DNA of 47,053 bases from Bacillus swezeyi. GTDB taxonomy: Bacteria > Bacillota > Bacilli > Bacillales > Bacillaceae. Below are positions 1 through 8,258 of this stretch, in pieces (within the stretch, counting starts at the first letter, position 1; each line of letters begins with the position of its first letter). The position numbers and the translations under genes were made by a program. Location: NCBI RefSeq assembly GCF_001969815.1, contig NZ_MRBK01000028.1, positions 1 through 47,053 of the forward strand, in the 5' to 3' direction. The notes under the pieces were generated by a model. That model saw nothing but the letters and a program-made list of their open reading frames with translations. It searched no databases and was not told the DNA's origin.

Positions 1-83
1 ATAGTTTATAGGACTTTTTTAACTTTAACAATTGATTTTTAATTTATTCTTACAAAAAAGTCCGTCTCATAATTTCCCAAAGA

Positions 84-116
84 AAACCCCACCCTAATAT
101 AGGATGAGGGTTTTTT
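84..116 (-). terminator. Probable terminator after the SUKH gene
   Basis: An imperfect inverted repeat (AAACCC paired with GGGTTT, with CCTA/TAGG inside) begins just past the stop codon of the leftward gene and ends in a short T run on the minus strand. It also has T residues on the plus side, so it may work both ways. Confidence 0.6.
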
Positions 117-118
117 AA

Positions 119-583
119 TCACTCTTCATCTTCCCAATCTTCGTCTTCTTCCCAGTTTTCTTTTTTCTCTTTTAGCCTTTCAAAAAGAAAAGTTAAGAAA
201 TCTTGTTCAACAGTTCTTCCATATCCTGCTTGAATTGCCCAAACAACAACAGGACATTCTCCATCAACCATTTTATTCGTATCAAGGCAGTAGGCAAAGA
301 TATCGATATCCTCTATCACTACTAATCCTTCATTTAGGTTGTAAAGCTCTCTATACTCTTTAGTTTTTTCAACTACAGATGCACTTACCAGATCGTAGCC
401 TAAAATGTTAGCAGCGTAGATACCTCCAGAACCATATTTTTTTAAAAACCATCTATAGCTCTCCGGAAGATTAACATTAAGTTCATTTTCAATAAATTTA
501 ACCTTTTCTTCAGAAACTCCTCCTGTAATAGTCGCATGGTCTTTGTTTTCATCAATTAATTTTTCTACTTTTTCGTAAGTCAA
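119..583 (-). CDS. SUKH (SMI1/KNR4) family immunity-type protein
   Basis: 154 aa. The N-terminal half has the SMI1/KNR4 pattern: a helix, then LPESYRWFLKKYGSGG, then a hydrophobic strand with ILGYD. SUKH proteins are the commonest immunity proteins of polymorphic nuclease toxins, and this gene lies downstream of an LXG toxin, which supports that role by context. The start is TTG at 583 behind GGAGGTG about 9 bases away; the ATG just upstream is out of frame and meets TGA at once. The C-terminus is very acidic (EEDEDWEDEE). Whether it neutralises the neighbouring AHH toxin or another nuclease cannot be told from sequence. Confidence 0.85.
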   Translation of the reverse strand: MTYEKVEKLIDENKDHATITGGVSEEKVKFIENELNVNLPESYRWFLKKYGSGGIYAANILGYDLVSASVVEKTKEYRELYNLNEGLVVIEDIDIFAYCLDTNKMVDGECPVVVWAIQAGYGRTVEQDFLTFLFERLKEKKENWEEDEDWEDEE

Positions 584-657
584 TACATAACACCTCCAGT
601 CCCTATTTTCATATTGCTTAGCTCTCCATTTCCAGTACCTGTTTTGGATTTGAATAA

Positions 658-693
658 TAAAAACCTTGATAGCAACTGCCTTTCAAGGTTTTT
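658..693 (-). terminator. Terminator overlapping the stop of the DUF4274-like gene
   Basis: Arms AAAACCTTGA and TCAAGGTTTT on the minus strand, about 13 bases apart, followed by T residues. The 5' arm contains the last codons and the TGA of the upstream gene. Confidence 0.75.
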
Positions 694-1147
694 TGAAATG
701 CATTATATCAAACATACTTCCTGGTGACTTATCAAGTAAAATATCGGGAATATTCGGGTTATTTTTTTTCAACTTAAACTTTTGAACCTTTGTTAATTCA
801 GGGTCGAATGAAATATTCTGAGATTTAAACTGCAAATTTATAAGCCTATTATAAATTTGGACTAAAAAATCCTTCCACTCTTCTAAAGTAGATGTTTTAA
901 CATCGTCTGGATTTTCCAACATACGATAACCATCTGCACAATGAAACATTAATAACCCTGTCCCAAAATCGCAATTCTCATTTTCAAGGATTGCTTTTGG
1001 AATATCAAAGCCGCTATTCCAATTATAATTTGCTGCATAAACATGAAGAATCAAAGGGTTTGCAATGTTACTTATCTGGCTTATTGCACTGTCTTTCTCT
1101 GTATTATGTAGCAGCTCTTCGAGGAATTTAATATCATTCTTATCCAT
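683..1147 (-). CDS. DUF4274-like protein, probable toxin-linked immunity protein
   Basis: 154 aa, no signal peptide or membrane segment. The core (about residues 30-75) contains LHVYAANYNWNSGFDIPKAI followed by GTGLLMFHCADGYRML, the pattern I associate with DUF4274. Such small cytosolic proteins are often found beside polymorphic toxins. It lies 33 bases downstream of the LXG/AHH toxin reading frame and is read in the same direction, so it is the best-placed cognate immunity gene. The start at 1147 is preceded by a GGAGG-like site. The molecular function of the family is not established. Confidence 0.7.
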   Translation of the reverse strand: MDKNDIKFLEELLHNTEKDSAISQISNIANPLILHVYAANYNWNSGFDIPKAILENENCDFGTGLLMFHCADGYRMLENPDDVKTSTLEEWKDFLVQIYNRLINLQFKSQNISFDPELTKVQKFKLKKNNPNIPDILLDKSPGSMFDIMHFKKP

Positions 1148-1179
1148 TATTTTTACCTCCTAAATGAAAACTCTTAAAA

Positions 1180-3122
1180 TTAATCTGTCAATTGCTTAAG
1201 CTTTCTTTCCCAAAGTTCCACTGTAGCACCTTGACTAGGATATAAAGGCAACCCTTTTTCTTGTAATTTCCTTAAATTATTTTGTAATTCTAATACTTGT
1301 TTTTGCAAACTATAAACACTTTGATTAATATCCATTTTGTTTAATGCTCTTTCAACTACTTCATTATAAACTGAATGATATCCTCTGTGCCTAGACATGG
1401 CACTTATATCATTATCAGGTATTCTTAGAAAAATACCATTTGACGCATCATCTAAATTCATTCCTATTTTTTTAATAACAGGATTATTTGCCATTTCAGA
1501 TGGAACAATATGCTGAGCTTGATAACCACTCCATTTTGTTGAACGTTTAAGTCCCATCTTCTCCATCATATTTTTTCCTAGTTTACTAGAATTTCCACCT
1601 GTTACGACTCCTGTCTTACCAGGAATTACCCTTCCTTCGCCTATACCGTTACTAACAGTAGTGATTACCTTTATACGCCTAATAAAAGTATCTCTAATAT
1701 TCTCGCCATCCATAATATTATAAGGAACTTTTCCCCCACCAGCCAACTGAACTTGAGGCGCAAAAGGGTTATGTATTTGAATCCCTTTTATTTTTGAAGC
1801 GACCCTTTGCATCGATTTCTTGAAAGATGCAACGCTTTTTTCCACAGCTTCTTTCGATGCTTTAATTGTTTTGCTCGCTACTTTTTTAGAACCTTTAGTC
1901 GCTTTAGCAGCTGCCTGTCCGATTTTCCCGGCTTTTGATACTTTGCTTACTTTATCTGCGCCTTTTGTGCCTACTATCGATGTGCCGACCATCCCGATGG
2001 CATAAGTAAACCATCTGCTTCTGCTGTATGAATCACCGTTGACAACATCTCGCTCAAAAGATTCTTCGATCCCTTTTTTCATCACATTGAATGTGTCTAC
2101 AGGATGCATAATGGTATGACCAATGCCCTCAAGTGTTTCTATAGGGTGGGTTACTGTGTCCCAAATGCCTGTAGCAGTATCGACAGCCACGTCTTTCAGT
2201 CCAATACCGATACCATTAAGAACGTCATCACCAGTTTTATTGAATTTAGACAGATTGTAAATCACTTTCTGTTCGGTTGTCAGATTGTCATACCCAATCT
2301 CATCTGCAATTTTAATATATTCACCATTGTCAATTGTCTTATCGAGTTTCTTCTTTAACTTGTACATTTTAACATCATGTTCACTAACTTCGCTAACTTC
2401 TTTTTCAAGTTCTGATCTCTTATCAAGCTTATCCAGCATGGCTCCCATCGCTGTCTCTTGATTCCCGCTTAAAGCATCCATTTCATCCGGCTTTAATATC
2501 GATCCTTTTTGATAGCCAGTGATTTCAATTTTAGGGCTTGTATACATTTTTTCAAGCCTTGTGATGTATTGTTGCATCGTCTCAAGGTCTTGTTCAGCAG
2601 TTTTCAGAGCGTTTGCCTGTTCCCTGTCAAATGCATGCAGCTTTTCAAGAGTCGTACCGATTTCCTTTAACGCTTTCTGATTCTGTTCATGAAAACCGCT
2701 GTCATTCAAATCCGGTAAATCAACGATATGACTGACTTTTGCGATCGTGGCGTTGGCCTTAGAAACAAATGTTCCGTTGTGCGATCAGCAGCGTTTAAGC
2801 CTTGTTCTAATTCGTGTTCGAGAAAGGCTTGCGAAATATATCCGTTGTGATTCGGTTCTAATGAAGTCAGTGCACTTTTCATTTTCATTAGTGCAGAACT
2901 GTATTCCTCAATGAAAGATTCAAAGAACTGTAGAAATGGGGTGTGACATTCTTTATAAAAGGCGCGTATCGCGTCGCCGCCTTTTCCTTTTAAAGCATCA
3001 TCAAGTGATGTGATGCCTTCAACACTTTTTTTGACTTTGGAAATCTCATCTGATTGTTGTTTTAATTGTTCCAGTGTTTGATCAATAGCGTTGTGTAACG
3101 CCTGAACATCTAGAGTCTTCAT
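1180..3122 (-). pseudogene. LXG polymorphic toxin with AHH-type nuclease tail, frameshifted
   Basis: The first frame (3122-2706) encodes an LXG-type N-terminus beginning MKTLDVQALHNAIDQTLEQL, a helical secretion domain of the type VII/Esx pathway. The second frame (to 1180) continues the helical region, a hydrophobic Ala/Lys-rich linker, and a C-terminal domain with AQHIVPSE and HRGYHSVYNEVV, matching the AHH nuclease group (HNH/Endo VII fold). The frame shifts near 2774: with one extra G on the minus strand it reads ...RTTGTFVSKANATIAK... straight through as about 647 aa. The start has a good site, AGAGGAG. As written, the toxin would end after the LXG part. A real one-base loss or a sequencing indel are both possible. 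Confidence 0.85.
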
Positions 3123-3250
3123 GGCATTCTCCTCTAATACTTAGGGTACAATCAGTATAGAGTTTACCACTTTACGGAAAGGAAATGGTGAATCAATCCT
3201 GTCTATCCAATAAAATGAATCCTTTGGATTAGGATAATAAACCTATTTCC

Positions 3251-3281
3251 AAATAAAAAAGACAGCCAATACGACTGTCTT
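3251..3281 (-). terminator. Terminator between the toxin promoter region and the SUKH fragment
   Basis: AAGACAG and CTGTCTT arms with a 9-base loop and a T6 run on the minus strand, just after the stop of the upstream fragment. Confidence 0.8.
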
Positions 3282-3288
3282 CATCATC

Positions 3289-3525
3289 TTACCTATAATA
3301 ATTCTCTGCTGTCCGATAGCTCCATTCCCAAAATGCTTCTCCTTGACACATAATATAGCGATCTAAAAATATCTCGAAATTCAGATTTAATGGATTGTAG
3401 TCTAGCCCATCTTCGAATAAATAGAGATAGTTGGGGTCTCCTTGATTAAGTCTTTCCTTGTCAATGATTAGATGACATTCTTCCAAGAGATGGCTTATTG
3501 GAATGCCATTAATACCCTCAAACAA
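3289..3525 (-). pseudogene. C-terminal fragment of a second SUKH-type gene
   Basis: 78 codons. The end of the fragment ([20 protein letters not shown]) parallels the end of the neighbouring intact gene ([18 protein letters not shown]), and MFEGINGI resembles its MFDGVEIL stretch, while the middle of the domain is missing. The only usable start is a TTG two bases after AAGGAG, which is too close. It lies 13 bases beyond the intact copy, so it looks like the tail of a tandem duplicate that was deleted in the middle. It could still be translated as a short peptide, but I doubt it. Confidence 0.55.
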
Positions 3526-3538
3526 AACTCCTTTTTTC

Positions 3539-4063
3539 TTATTCTGAAACCAGTTTATAATACTCTTGGATATTCGGACTCACTTCCCAATATTTCGTCC
3601 CGTTAGAAGACACTAACATATCAAACCATATCTCAAAATTAGAATCTAAGTTAACCGCATCTTCTATAGGATCAATTGAATCTAGATATAACATATAACC
3701 TAATCCGTTTCTTGATTTGTTTGTGTCTATGACATATCTTCCGTCAAAATGATATCCAATTAGGACGTATCCCTCGGGGAAATCTTTATATTCAATGATT
3801 CCTTCTATGTTAAGTATTTCAACGCCATCAAACATTTTCATCCCATTGTGTTGCAACAAAAACTCTTTATAATCATTAGGGAAAGTAACACCTAACTTCT
3901 TTTCTAAGTCGCTAATTGCTTGAGGACTTGCTGGATCTTCGAAATGAAAAGTAGCATCTTCCATGACATACCCCCCATGATGGAACATAGGGAATGTACC
4001 ATATTTAGAAACTGCTTTCTTAATACCATTTATAGTCATTTGAACTAACTTTCCTTCTTCCAT
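3539..4063 (-). CDS. SUKH (SMI1/KNR4) family protein
   Basis: 174 aa from the ATG at 4063, chosen because AAAGGAGGAG lies 5 bases upstream; the reading frame is open 13 codons further but has no site there. The SMI1/KNR4 core runs from about residue 40 ([20 protein letters not shown]) through [20 protein letters not shown] to a C-terminal FEIWFDML. The N-terminal 35 residues are an extra segment not typical of the minimal domain. It probably protects against a nuclease toxin; the partner is unknown. A partial paralogue follows it directly. Confidence 0.85.
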   Translation of the reverse strand: MEEGKLVQMTINGIKKAVSKYGTFPMFHHGGYVMEDATFHFEDPASPQAISDLEKKLGVTFPNDYKEFLLQHNGMKMFDGVEILNIEGIIEYKDFPEGYVLIGYHFDGRYVIDTNKSRNGLGYMLYLDSIDPIEDAVNLDSNFEIWFDMLVSSNGTKYWEVSPNIQEYYKLVSE

Positions 4064-4151
4064 AAAAGCTCCTCCTTTGTAAAGGATCTCACTAAAATTC
4101 ACTACACAGAAACATTTAATAGCGAAATTTTAAATGGACACCAGTTTTTTA

Positions 4152-4405
4152 TTAAGACACGATCTTATTCATAATAGAAGCAGCATCAGTGGTGAACAAA
4201 ATATAAGTGTTATTTGCTGTTTTTATCACTACTCTATCCGTAGATCTATAAGGAAAACCAATCCTTACTGCGCTTTTCTCCTCTCCCCCATAGTTCGGGT
4301 CAAAAAACACATCATTTATTTCTTTTATTGGAATTTCAATTTTGGATAACTGCCAACTGATAATTAAGTTTCATTTGATTTTTCAACTTTAATCCCTAAC
4401 ATCAT
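4152..4405 (-). pseudogene. SunI-like bacteriocin immunity gene, one-base frameshift
   Basis: The minus strand opens at ATG 4405 behind AAAGGGGAATG with MLGIKVEKSNET and then hits TAA. Adding one T near 4365 (ACTTAATT to ACTTTAATT) restores one continuous frame: ...NETLIISWQLSKIEI..., PNYGGEEKSAVRIGFPYRST, TDRVVIKTANNTYILFTT, ending MNKIVS, 84 aa in all. This is the PH-like fold of the SunI/YnzG family; SunI is the membrane-associated sublancin immunity protein of phage SPbeta. No sublancin-like precursor is seen in the window. Real decay or a sequencing indel cannot be told apart here. Confidence 0.75.
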
Positions 4406-4713
4406 CACATTCCCCTTTTGGCAATGGATTCAGTAAAATTTAACATACCACGAAAAGTTCTTAAACTGAGATGCAAAGATATTAAAGAAAAATCAAATTC
4501 ACAATAATTGGATACAGGATACATATACAGAATACTTTATATTAAAGATGTATTCAAGCTGCTTTCAGGTTTAAATAAAATGAGGATTTTATCGGGAATA
4601 CACAAGCATCTCACATTCCTCTGTTTTATGTATCATGCATAAATGAAGCTTCAGTGTTAAAAACTAAAATTTAATAAGAGATATATCAAAAAACATCTAG
4701 AGGAGGCTAGTCA
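4406..4713. other. 308-base A+T-rich stretch without a convincing gene
   Basis: A 27-codon frame on the plus strand (MDSVKFNIPRKVLKL...) begins near 4424 but has no ribosome binding site. I see no repeat or hairpin of note. It may hold the promoters of the flanking divergent genes. Confidence 0.4.
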
Positions 4714-4965
4714 ATGGAAAGGGAATTAATAAACGTCTATCTTTTTAAAACAGGTGAGGCATATCCAATATCAATTAAGCACATGACTTTCTCGGACTTT
4801 AAAACTTTTCATCAGTACATAGAACAGTATGGCTTAAATTATGATGTCCCCGATTCTGACGAAAGGGAAAAATACACCATAAAAGAAGTCGATTTTACTT
4901 TAGTCAAAAAAGATGTCAAGACTAAAGTGTTTGAGGTATACATGACCTTTAAAAAGAGGGAATAG
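4714..4965 (+). CDS. Small conserved-looking protein of unknown function
   Basis: 83 aa, start ATG behind AGAGGAGG, an excellent site. The protein is charged, soluble and alternates beta-like segments (INVYLFKTGEAYPISI, EVDFTLVKKDVKTKVFEVYM) with one helix, so it is probably a small folded alpha/beta protein. I do not recognise a family. It is the only rightward gene within the element end and lies between the immunity cluster and the Cys-rich peptide. Confidence 0.65.
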   Translation: MERELINVYLFKTGEAYPISIKHMTFSDFKTFHQYIEQYGLNYDVPDSDEREKYTIKEVDFTLVKKDVKTKVFEVYMTFKKRE

Positions 4966-5047
4966 TATGTAGATGTTTTATTTTAGGTGTGGTTGAAAAG
5001 GGAAAAGAGGACTTTTTGAAAAAAGAAGCTTGTCTACATTTTGAAGC

Positions 5048-5067
5048 GCACCTACGATTGTAGGTGC
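5048..5067. terminator. Perfect 8-bp hairpin after the Cys-rich peptide
   Basis: GCACCTAC and GTAGGTGC separated by 4 bases, 6 bases past the stop codon of the leftward gene. The T run is poor on both strands, so it may stabilise the RNA end rather than terminate. Confidence 0.5.
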
Positions 5068-5073
5068 TTGACA

Positions 5074-5280
5074 TTAAATGCATGTCATACAGGGTTTGCA
5101 TTTACCTATTGGCGTTACACACCCTGGAACATCAGGGTCATCAGGGTAACAGCCGTCCTGACAGAAACAGATTCCCCAATAACAGTATTTGAAATAATTT
5201 TTTACCCTTCGACTACCAGGCGGACATTGTTCACATGGATTTAGGTAGTTAAAAGAACTGTAAGCGTGGTTATTATACAT
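5074..5280 (-). CDS. Cysteine-rich 68-aa peptide
   Basis: 68 aa with ten cysteines (16, 19, 33, 38, 40, 44, 54, 61, 64, 67) arranged as CxxC, CxxxxCxC, C and a closing CxxCxxC, plus Gly/Pro/Tyr. There is no signal peptide, although the N-terminus is rich in Asn/Tyr/Ser as in small spore coat proteins. Start ATG behind AAAGGGGGG. A sequence resembling the sigma-K minus 10 (AATAAAATA) lies just upstream, which is weak support for mother-cell expression. Alternatives are a metal-binding or disulfide-linked coat peptide, or a leaderless antimicrobial peptide. No family recognised. Confidence 0.65.
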   Translation of the reverse strand: MYNNHAYSSFNYLNPCEQCPPGSRRVKNYFKYCYWGICFCQDGCYPDDPDVPGCVTPIGKCKPCMTCI

Positions 5281-5532
5281 GATACCCCCCTTTTCTTTTT
5301 ATTTTATTCGGGGTATTTGTCCTTGTATTGCACTCTTGCCTATTGTTTTAGATTTTGACTTTATAAATTAATGTATACAAAACACCTATGTTTACGCATT
5401 ATCCCCTTCTCCTTTGTAGCGTATAAATAATCCCTGCCTCAGAACGGTTTTCAACATATTACTCTATAAATAAGGATTTAAAAAGAAAAACCCTTCTTAC
5501 TCAAAGTTTTTTCTTAAAAGTTATTTTAGCCT

Positions 5533-7101
5533 TCATTCAATAAATTCAATTTCAATTTCAAATGGATATTCTTTTCTTTCTTTGTTTCGGGTTGATTTTT
5601 TAAGCAGCTCTGGAGGTAAAACCCTGGTGTATACTATCTTCTGAATAAACGTTTTTAATGAATTATTTACTTCTTCAGTGTCCATATTAGGAAGTTTCTC
5701 AATAAGTCCGATAATACTCATAAGGCTATTTATTTGGTCGTCTACATCAATATTGTTGATTTTTTCTTTAAGAGAAGTAATCGTTGAATCAGTATGGGTA
5801 ATCTCATCGATTATCTCCTGTTTTTTGTTTCGCAACTCCTCATCATTGAAGATGCCTTTTAACGCTAAGTCTATTAATTTGTCTTGCTGCTCATTTAAAT
5901 CTTTTAATTTCTTTTCCTGCTGTTTTATTTTCCGCTTGATATCTGTTTCTACTCCGGCTTCTTTTTCTTGCTTAAGCCTTTCCACACTTTTCTTAAGCCT
6001 TTTCTTAAAATTGGGGAGCGCTTTTGCGACTTCTTCTTCGACTAATTCAAGTTTGATTCCGCGGTTAGGGCACTTTTCTCCGTTATATAAATGATAACAC
6101 CGCTGTATCACATAGCCTGTACTGCTTCTGTCGTCAAAAAATATCCTCATTTTCCTTCCGCAAACTCCGCAATAGACCAAATCTTTAAGCATGGTAGTTC
6201 CTGTTGTGGTAGCAGGTTTTTCCCGTATTATAGCTGCTTGTTTGGCTCGGTTTACACGTTCTCTGTTTGCCCTATCCCATTCAGCTGGAGGGATTATTGC
6301 TGGATGAGCGTTCTCTACCTGAATTGTTTCTACGGGCTCGTAAATAAACTTGCCATTCTTTTTAATTTTTTTACGATCATTAAAAACAATTGTACCCTTA
6401 TACGTAGGATTTTTTATTATCCTTTTAATTGTTGGAAGTTCAAATGCTTTTCCTGTAGCTGATTTATACCCTTCGGAGTTTAAAATGTCCCTGATCTTAA
6501 AGCTTCCCAAGCCTTCTGAGTGAAGTTTGAAAATGTACCTCACCACTTTAGCTTCTTCCTCATAAATTTCAAGTTTTTTTGTTTCATTGTTTCTTCTGTA
6601 TCCAAAAGGAACATTCCCGCTGACATGTAATCCAGCCTTAGACATTTGTTTTTTGTTGGCCTTGCTTCTTTTACCGATAGTCCCATGTTCATGACTCGAA
6701 ATCATACTTCCAACATCATAAAGAAGTCTGTCTGTTTCTGAATTTGAAAGGTCGTATGTTTGGTATGGGGTCAAAATAGGCTTGTCATAATCAATGCAAT
6801 ATTGTTTGACAGTCTGACTGATCAAACCATTACGTGAAATTCTTGTTAATTCAAAACAAAGTATAGCGTCAAATTTCTCAATGTCTTCAAGTAGCCTCTG
6901 TAATTCTTTCCTTTGTTCAATTTCAGATTTTCCTCCGCTAATGACCTCTCCATATTCTTTATACGTATAGCCGTTTTCGTCACACAACTCAAAAAGAATT
7001 TGACGGTGGTTCTCAAGAGTTTCGATATTTTCTCCCCTTTTTTCCTGACTTATCCTTAGGTAAATTGCAACATGTTTTATGTGATCGAATGTTCGTTTCA
7101 T
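5533..7101 (-). CDS. Large serine recombinase (SPbeta SprA type)
   Basis: 522 aa. The N-terminal resolvase domain has AIYLRIS with R16 and nucleophile S18, and the TRISR motif near residue 86; LTPYQTYD at 110-117 resembles SprA of SPbeta. The recombinase domain follows (about 160-280), then a zinc ribbon (C311, C314, C335, C344) and a long coiled coil (about 355-455), the part that governs directionality in this class. It catalyses attP x attB integration and, with a directionality factor, excision. It starts 40 bases past the stop of the truncated kamA, same direction, behind GGAAAGGG, and no terminator lies between. Full length, no lesion seen. No sprB-like directionality factor was found in the window. 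Confidence 0.95.
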   Translation of the reverse strand: MKRTFDHIKHVAIYLRISQEKRGENIETLENHRQILFELCDENGYTYKEYGEVISGGKSEIEQRKELQRLLEDIEKFDAILCFELTRISRNGLISQTVKQYCIDYDKPILTPYQTYDLSNSETDRLLYDVGSMISSHEHGTIGKRSKANKKQMSKAGLHVSGNVPFGYRRNNETKKLEIYEEEAKVVRYIFKLHSEGLGSFKIRDILNSEGYKSATGKAFELPTIKRIIKNPTYKGTIVFNDRKKIKKNGKFIYEPVETIQVENAHPAIIPPAEWDRANRERVNRAKQAAIIREKPATTTGTTMLKDLVYCGVCGRKMRIFFDDRSSTGYVIQRCYHLYNGEKCPNRGIKLELVEEEVAKALPNFKKRLKKSVERLKQEKEAGVETDIKRKIKQQEKKLKDLNEQQDKLIDLALKGIFNDEELRNKKQEIIDEITHTDSTITSLKEKINNIDVDDQINSLMSIIGLIEKLPNMDTEEVNNSLKTFIQKIVYTRVLPPELLKKSTRNKERKEYPFEIEIEFIE

Positions 7102-7141
7102 AAAATTGTTCCCTTTCCTGGAAGGTGGTGCTATTTTATCC

Positions 7142-8167
7142 TTAACATGAAATAAAAAATGCAGTCGGAACTGCGTATCCGCTCGTATGCCCCCTTAAGC
7201 CTTCAATGATTTCAAGACCCTTTGACACCGGCGCCCGGAAGTGACCGATTCCTTCTGATAAATCACATTGATAGATATAATACGGGCGGACTCTGATTTT
7301 TACCAAATCATGCATCAGCTTTTTCATAATGGAAACGCTGTCGTTTATGCCCGCCAAAATAACCGCCTGATTGCCGACCGGAACACCGGCATTGACAAGC
7401 TTTTCACAGGCTTCCTTTGCTTCTTCCGTTATTTCGATGCTCGTGTTGAAATGCGTATTCAGCCAGACAGGATGATACTTTTTTAAGATATCGCAAAGCT
7501 TGTCGGTAATCCGCTGCGGGAACACGACCGGCGCCCTTGTGCCGATCCGGATGATGTCCACATGCGGGATGGCGCGCAGGTTTTTTAATATATATTCAAG
7601 AATCTGGTCGTTAATCAGAAGTCCGTCTCCTCCTGAAATCAGGACGTCCCTGACATCAGGCGTATCGCGAATATATCCGATCGCATGGTCAAGCTGCTTT
7701 TTCGGCACGCCCATGCCGATCTGCCCGGAAAACCGCCGTCTTGTACAGTATCTGCAATACATCGAGCATTGATTTGTCACGAGAAACAATACGCGGTCCG
7801 GATAGCGGTGGGTTAAACCGGGTACGGGTGAATCTTCATCTTCGTGGAGGGGATCTTCCAGGTCATATTTTGTTTTATACATTTCTTCAGACAGCGGAAC
7901 CGACTGCATCCTGATCGGACAGCGGGGATCATCGGGATTCATGAGCGATGCGTAATAAGGTGTAATATTTAAAGGGATTGTCTTTGTTGACATTCTGACT
8001 CCCTCTTCTTCCTCTTTTGTCAGATTGACTATCTTTTTTAAATCGTCAAGCGTTCTAACCGTATGGGTCAGCTGCCATATCCAATCATTCCATTTTTCTT
8101 CGGGAACATCTTTCCAAAGCTCAATTTCCTTCCAATGTCTTTTCGGCTTGAACAGGCCGTTTGCCAT
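7142..8167 (-). pseudogene. kamA: Lysine 2,3-aminomutase, 5' part only (interrupted)
   Basis: 341 aa from ATG 8167 (behind AGGGGGATG); the B. subtilis protein is about 470 aa. The radical-SAM motif CSMYCRYC (C134, C138, C141) and the TIM-barrel core are intact and very close to B. subtilis KamA, but after SGYAVPT the reading frame runs into foreign AFFISC and stops. The lost part begins with the DAPGGGGK-type loop whose lysine binds PLP, so this product cannot make beta-lysine. It is the last gene of the yodT operon, 91 bases after yodP. The gene would be restored by precise removal of the element to its left. Confidence 0.93.
7155..7180. other. Putative attachment site of the serine recombinase
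   Basis: GCAGTCGGAACTGC (7161-7174) is a 5-bp perfect inverted repeat around a 4-base centre and lies exactly where kamA homology ends; pairing continues partly outward. Serine recombinase sites are imperfect palindromes around a 2-base crossover, so this fits attL/attR. The exact core needs the other junction. Confidence 0.6.
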
Positions 8168-8258
8168 ATTACATCCCCCTATCAGCATTTTCCCTATTAC
8201 TTTCCAACTTATGTGGCCGGCAAGGATATTGCCTCTTCATTTTTGAAATAAACTGCCG

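Larger units (their letters stand above)
1..7165. mobile_element. Right end of an integrated SPbeta-like element in kamA
   Basis: Homology to kamA stops at codon SGYAVPT (about 7160-7170), and everything to the left is accessory: recombinase at the very end, then small genes, immunity genes and an LXG toxin, all but one leftward. In SPbeta the recombinase also sits at the terminus. The missing 3' part of kamA is not found down to position 1, so the element extends beyond the window and its size is unknown (more than 7.1 kb). Structural phage genes are not seen here, so prophage or small island remains open. Confidence 0.75.

Noticed and set aside
5400..5490. Very short leftward frames (12-21 codons) with GGAGAAGGGG nearby, considered as a possible sprB-like directionality factor
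   Set aside because: They are far shorter than known directionality factors and show no motif.
5678..6462. Rightward reading frames of 123-138 codons over the recombinase gene
   Set aside because: They lie wholly opposite the recombinase, whose motifs are clear, and have low-complexity Ser/Phe/Leu translations typical of antisense frames.
8168..8258. A second sigma-E promoter just before kamA (AATATC and CATAAGTT)
   Set aside because: The spacing of 11 bases is too short and the minus 10 matches poorly; the operon promoter upstream of yodT is enough.
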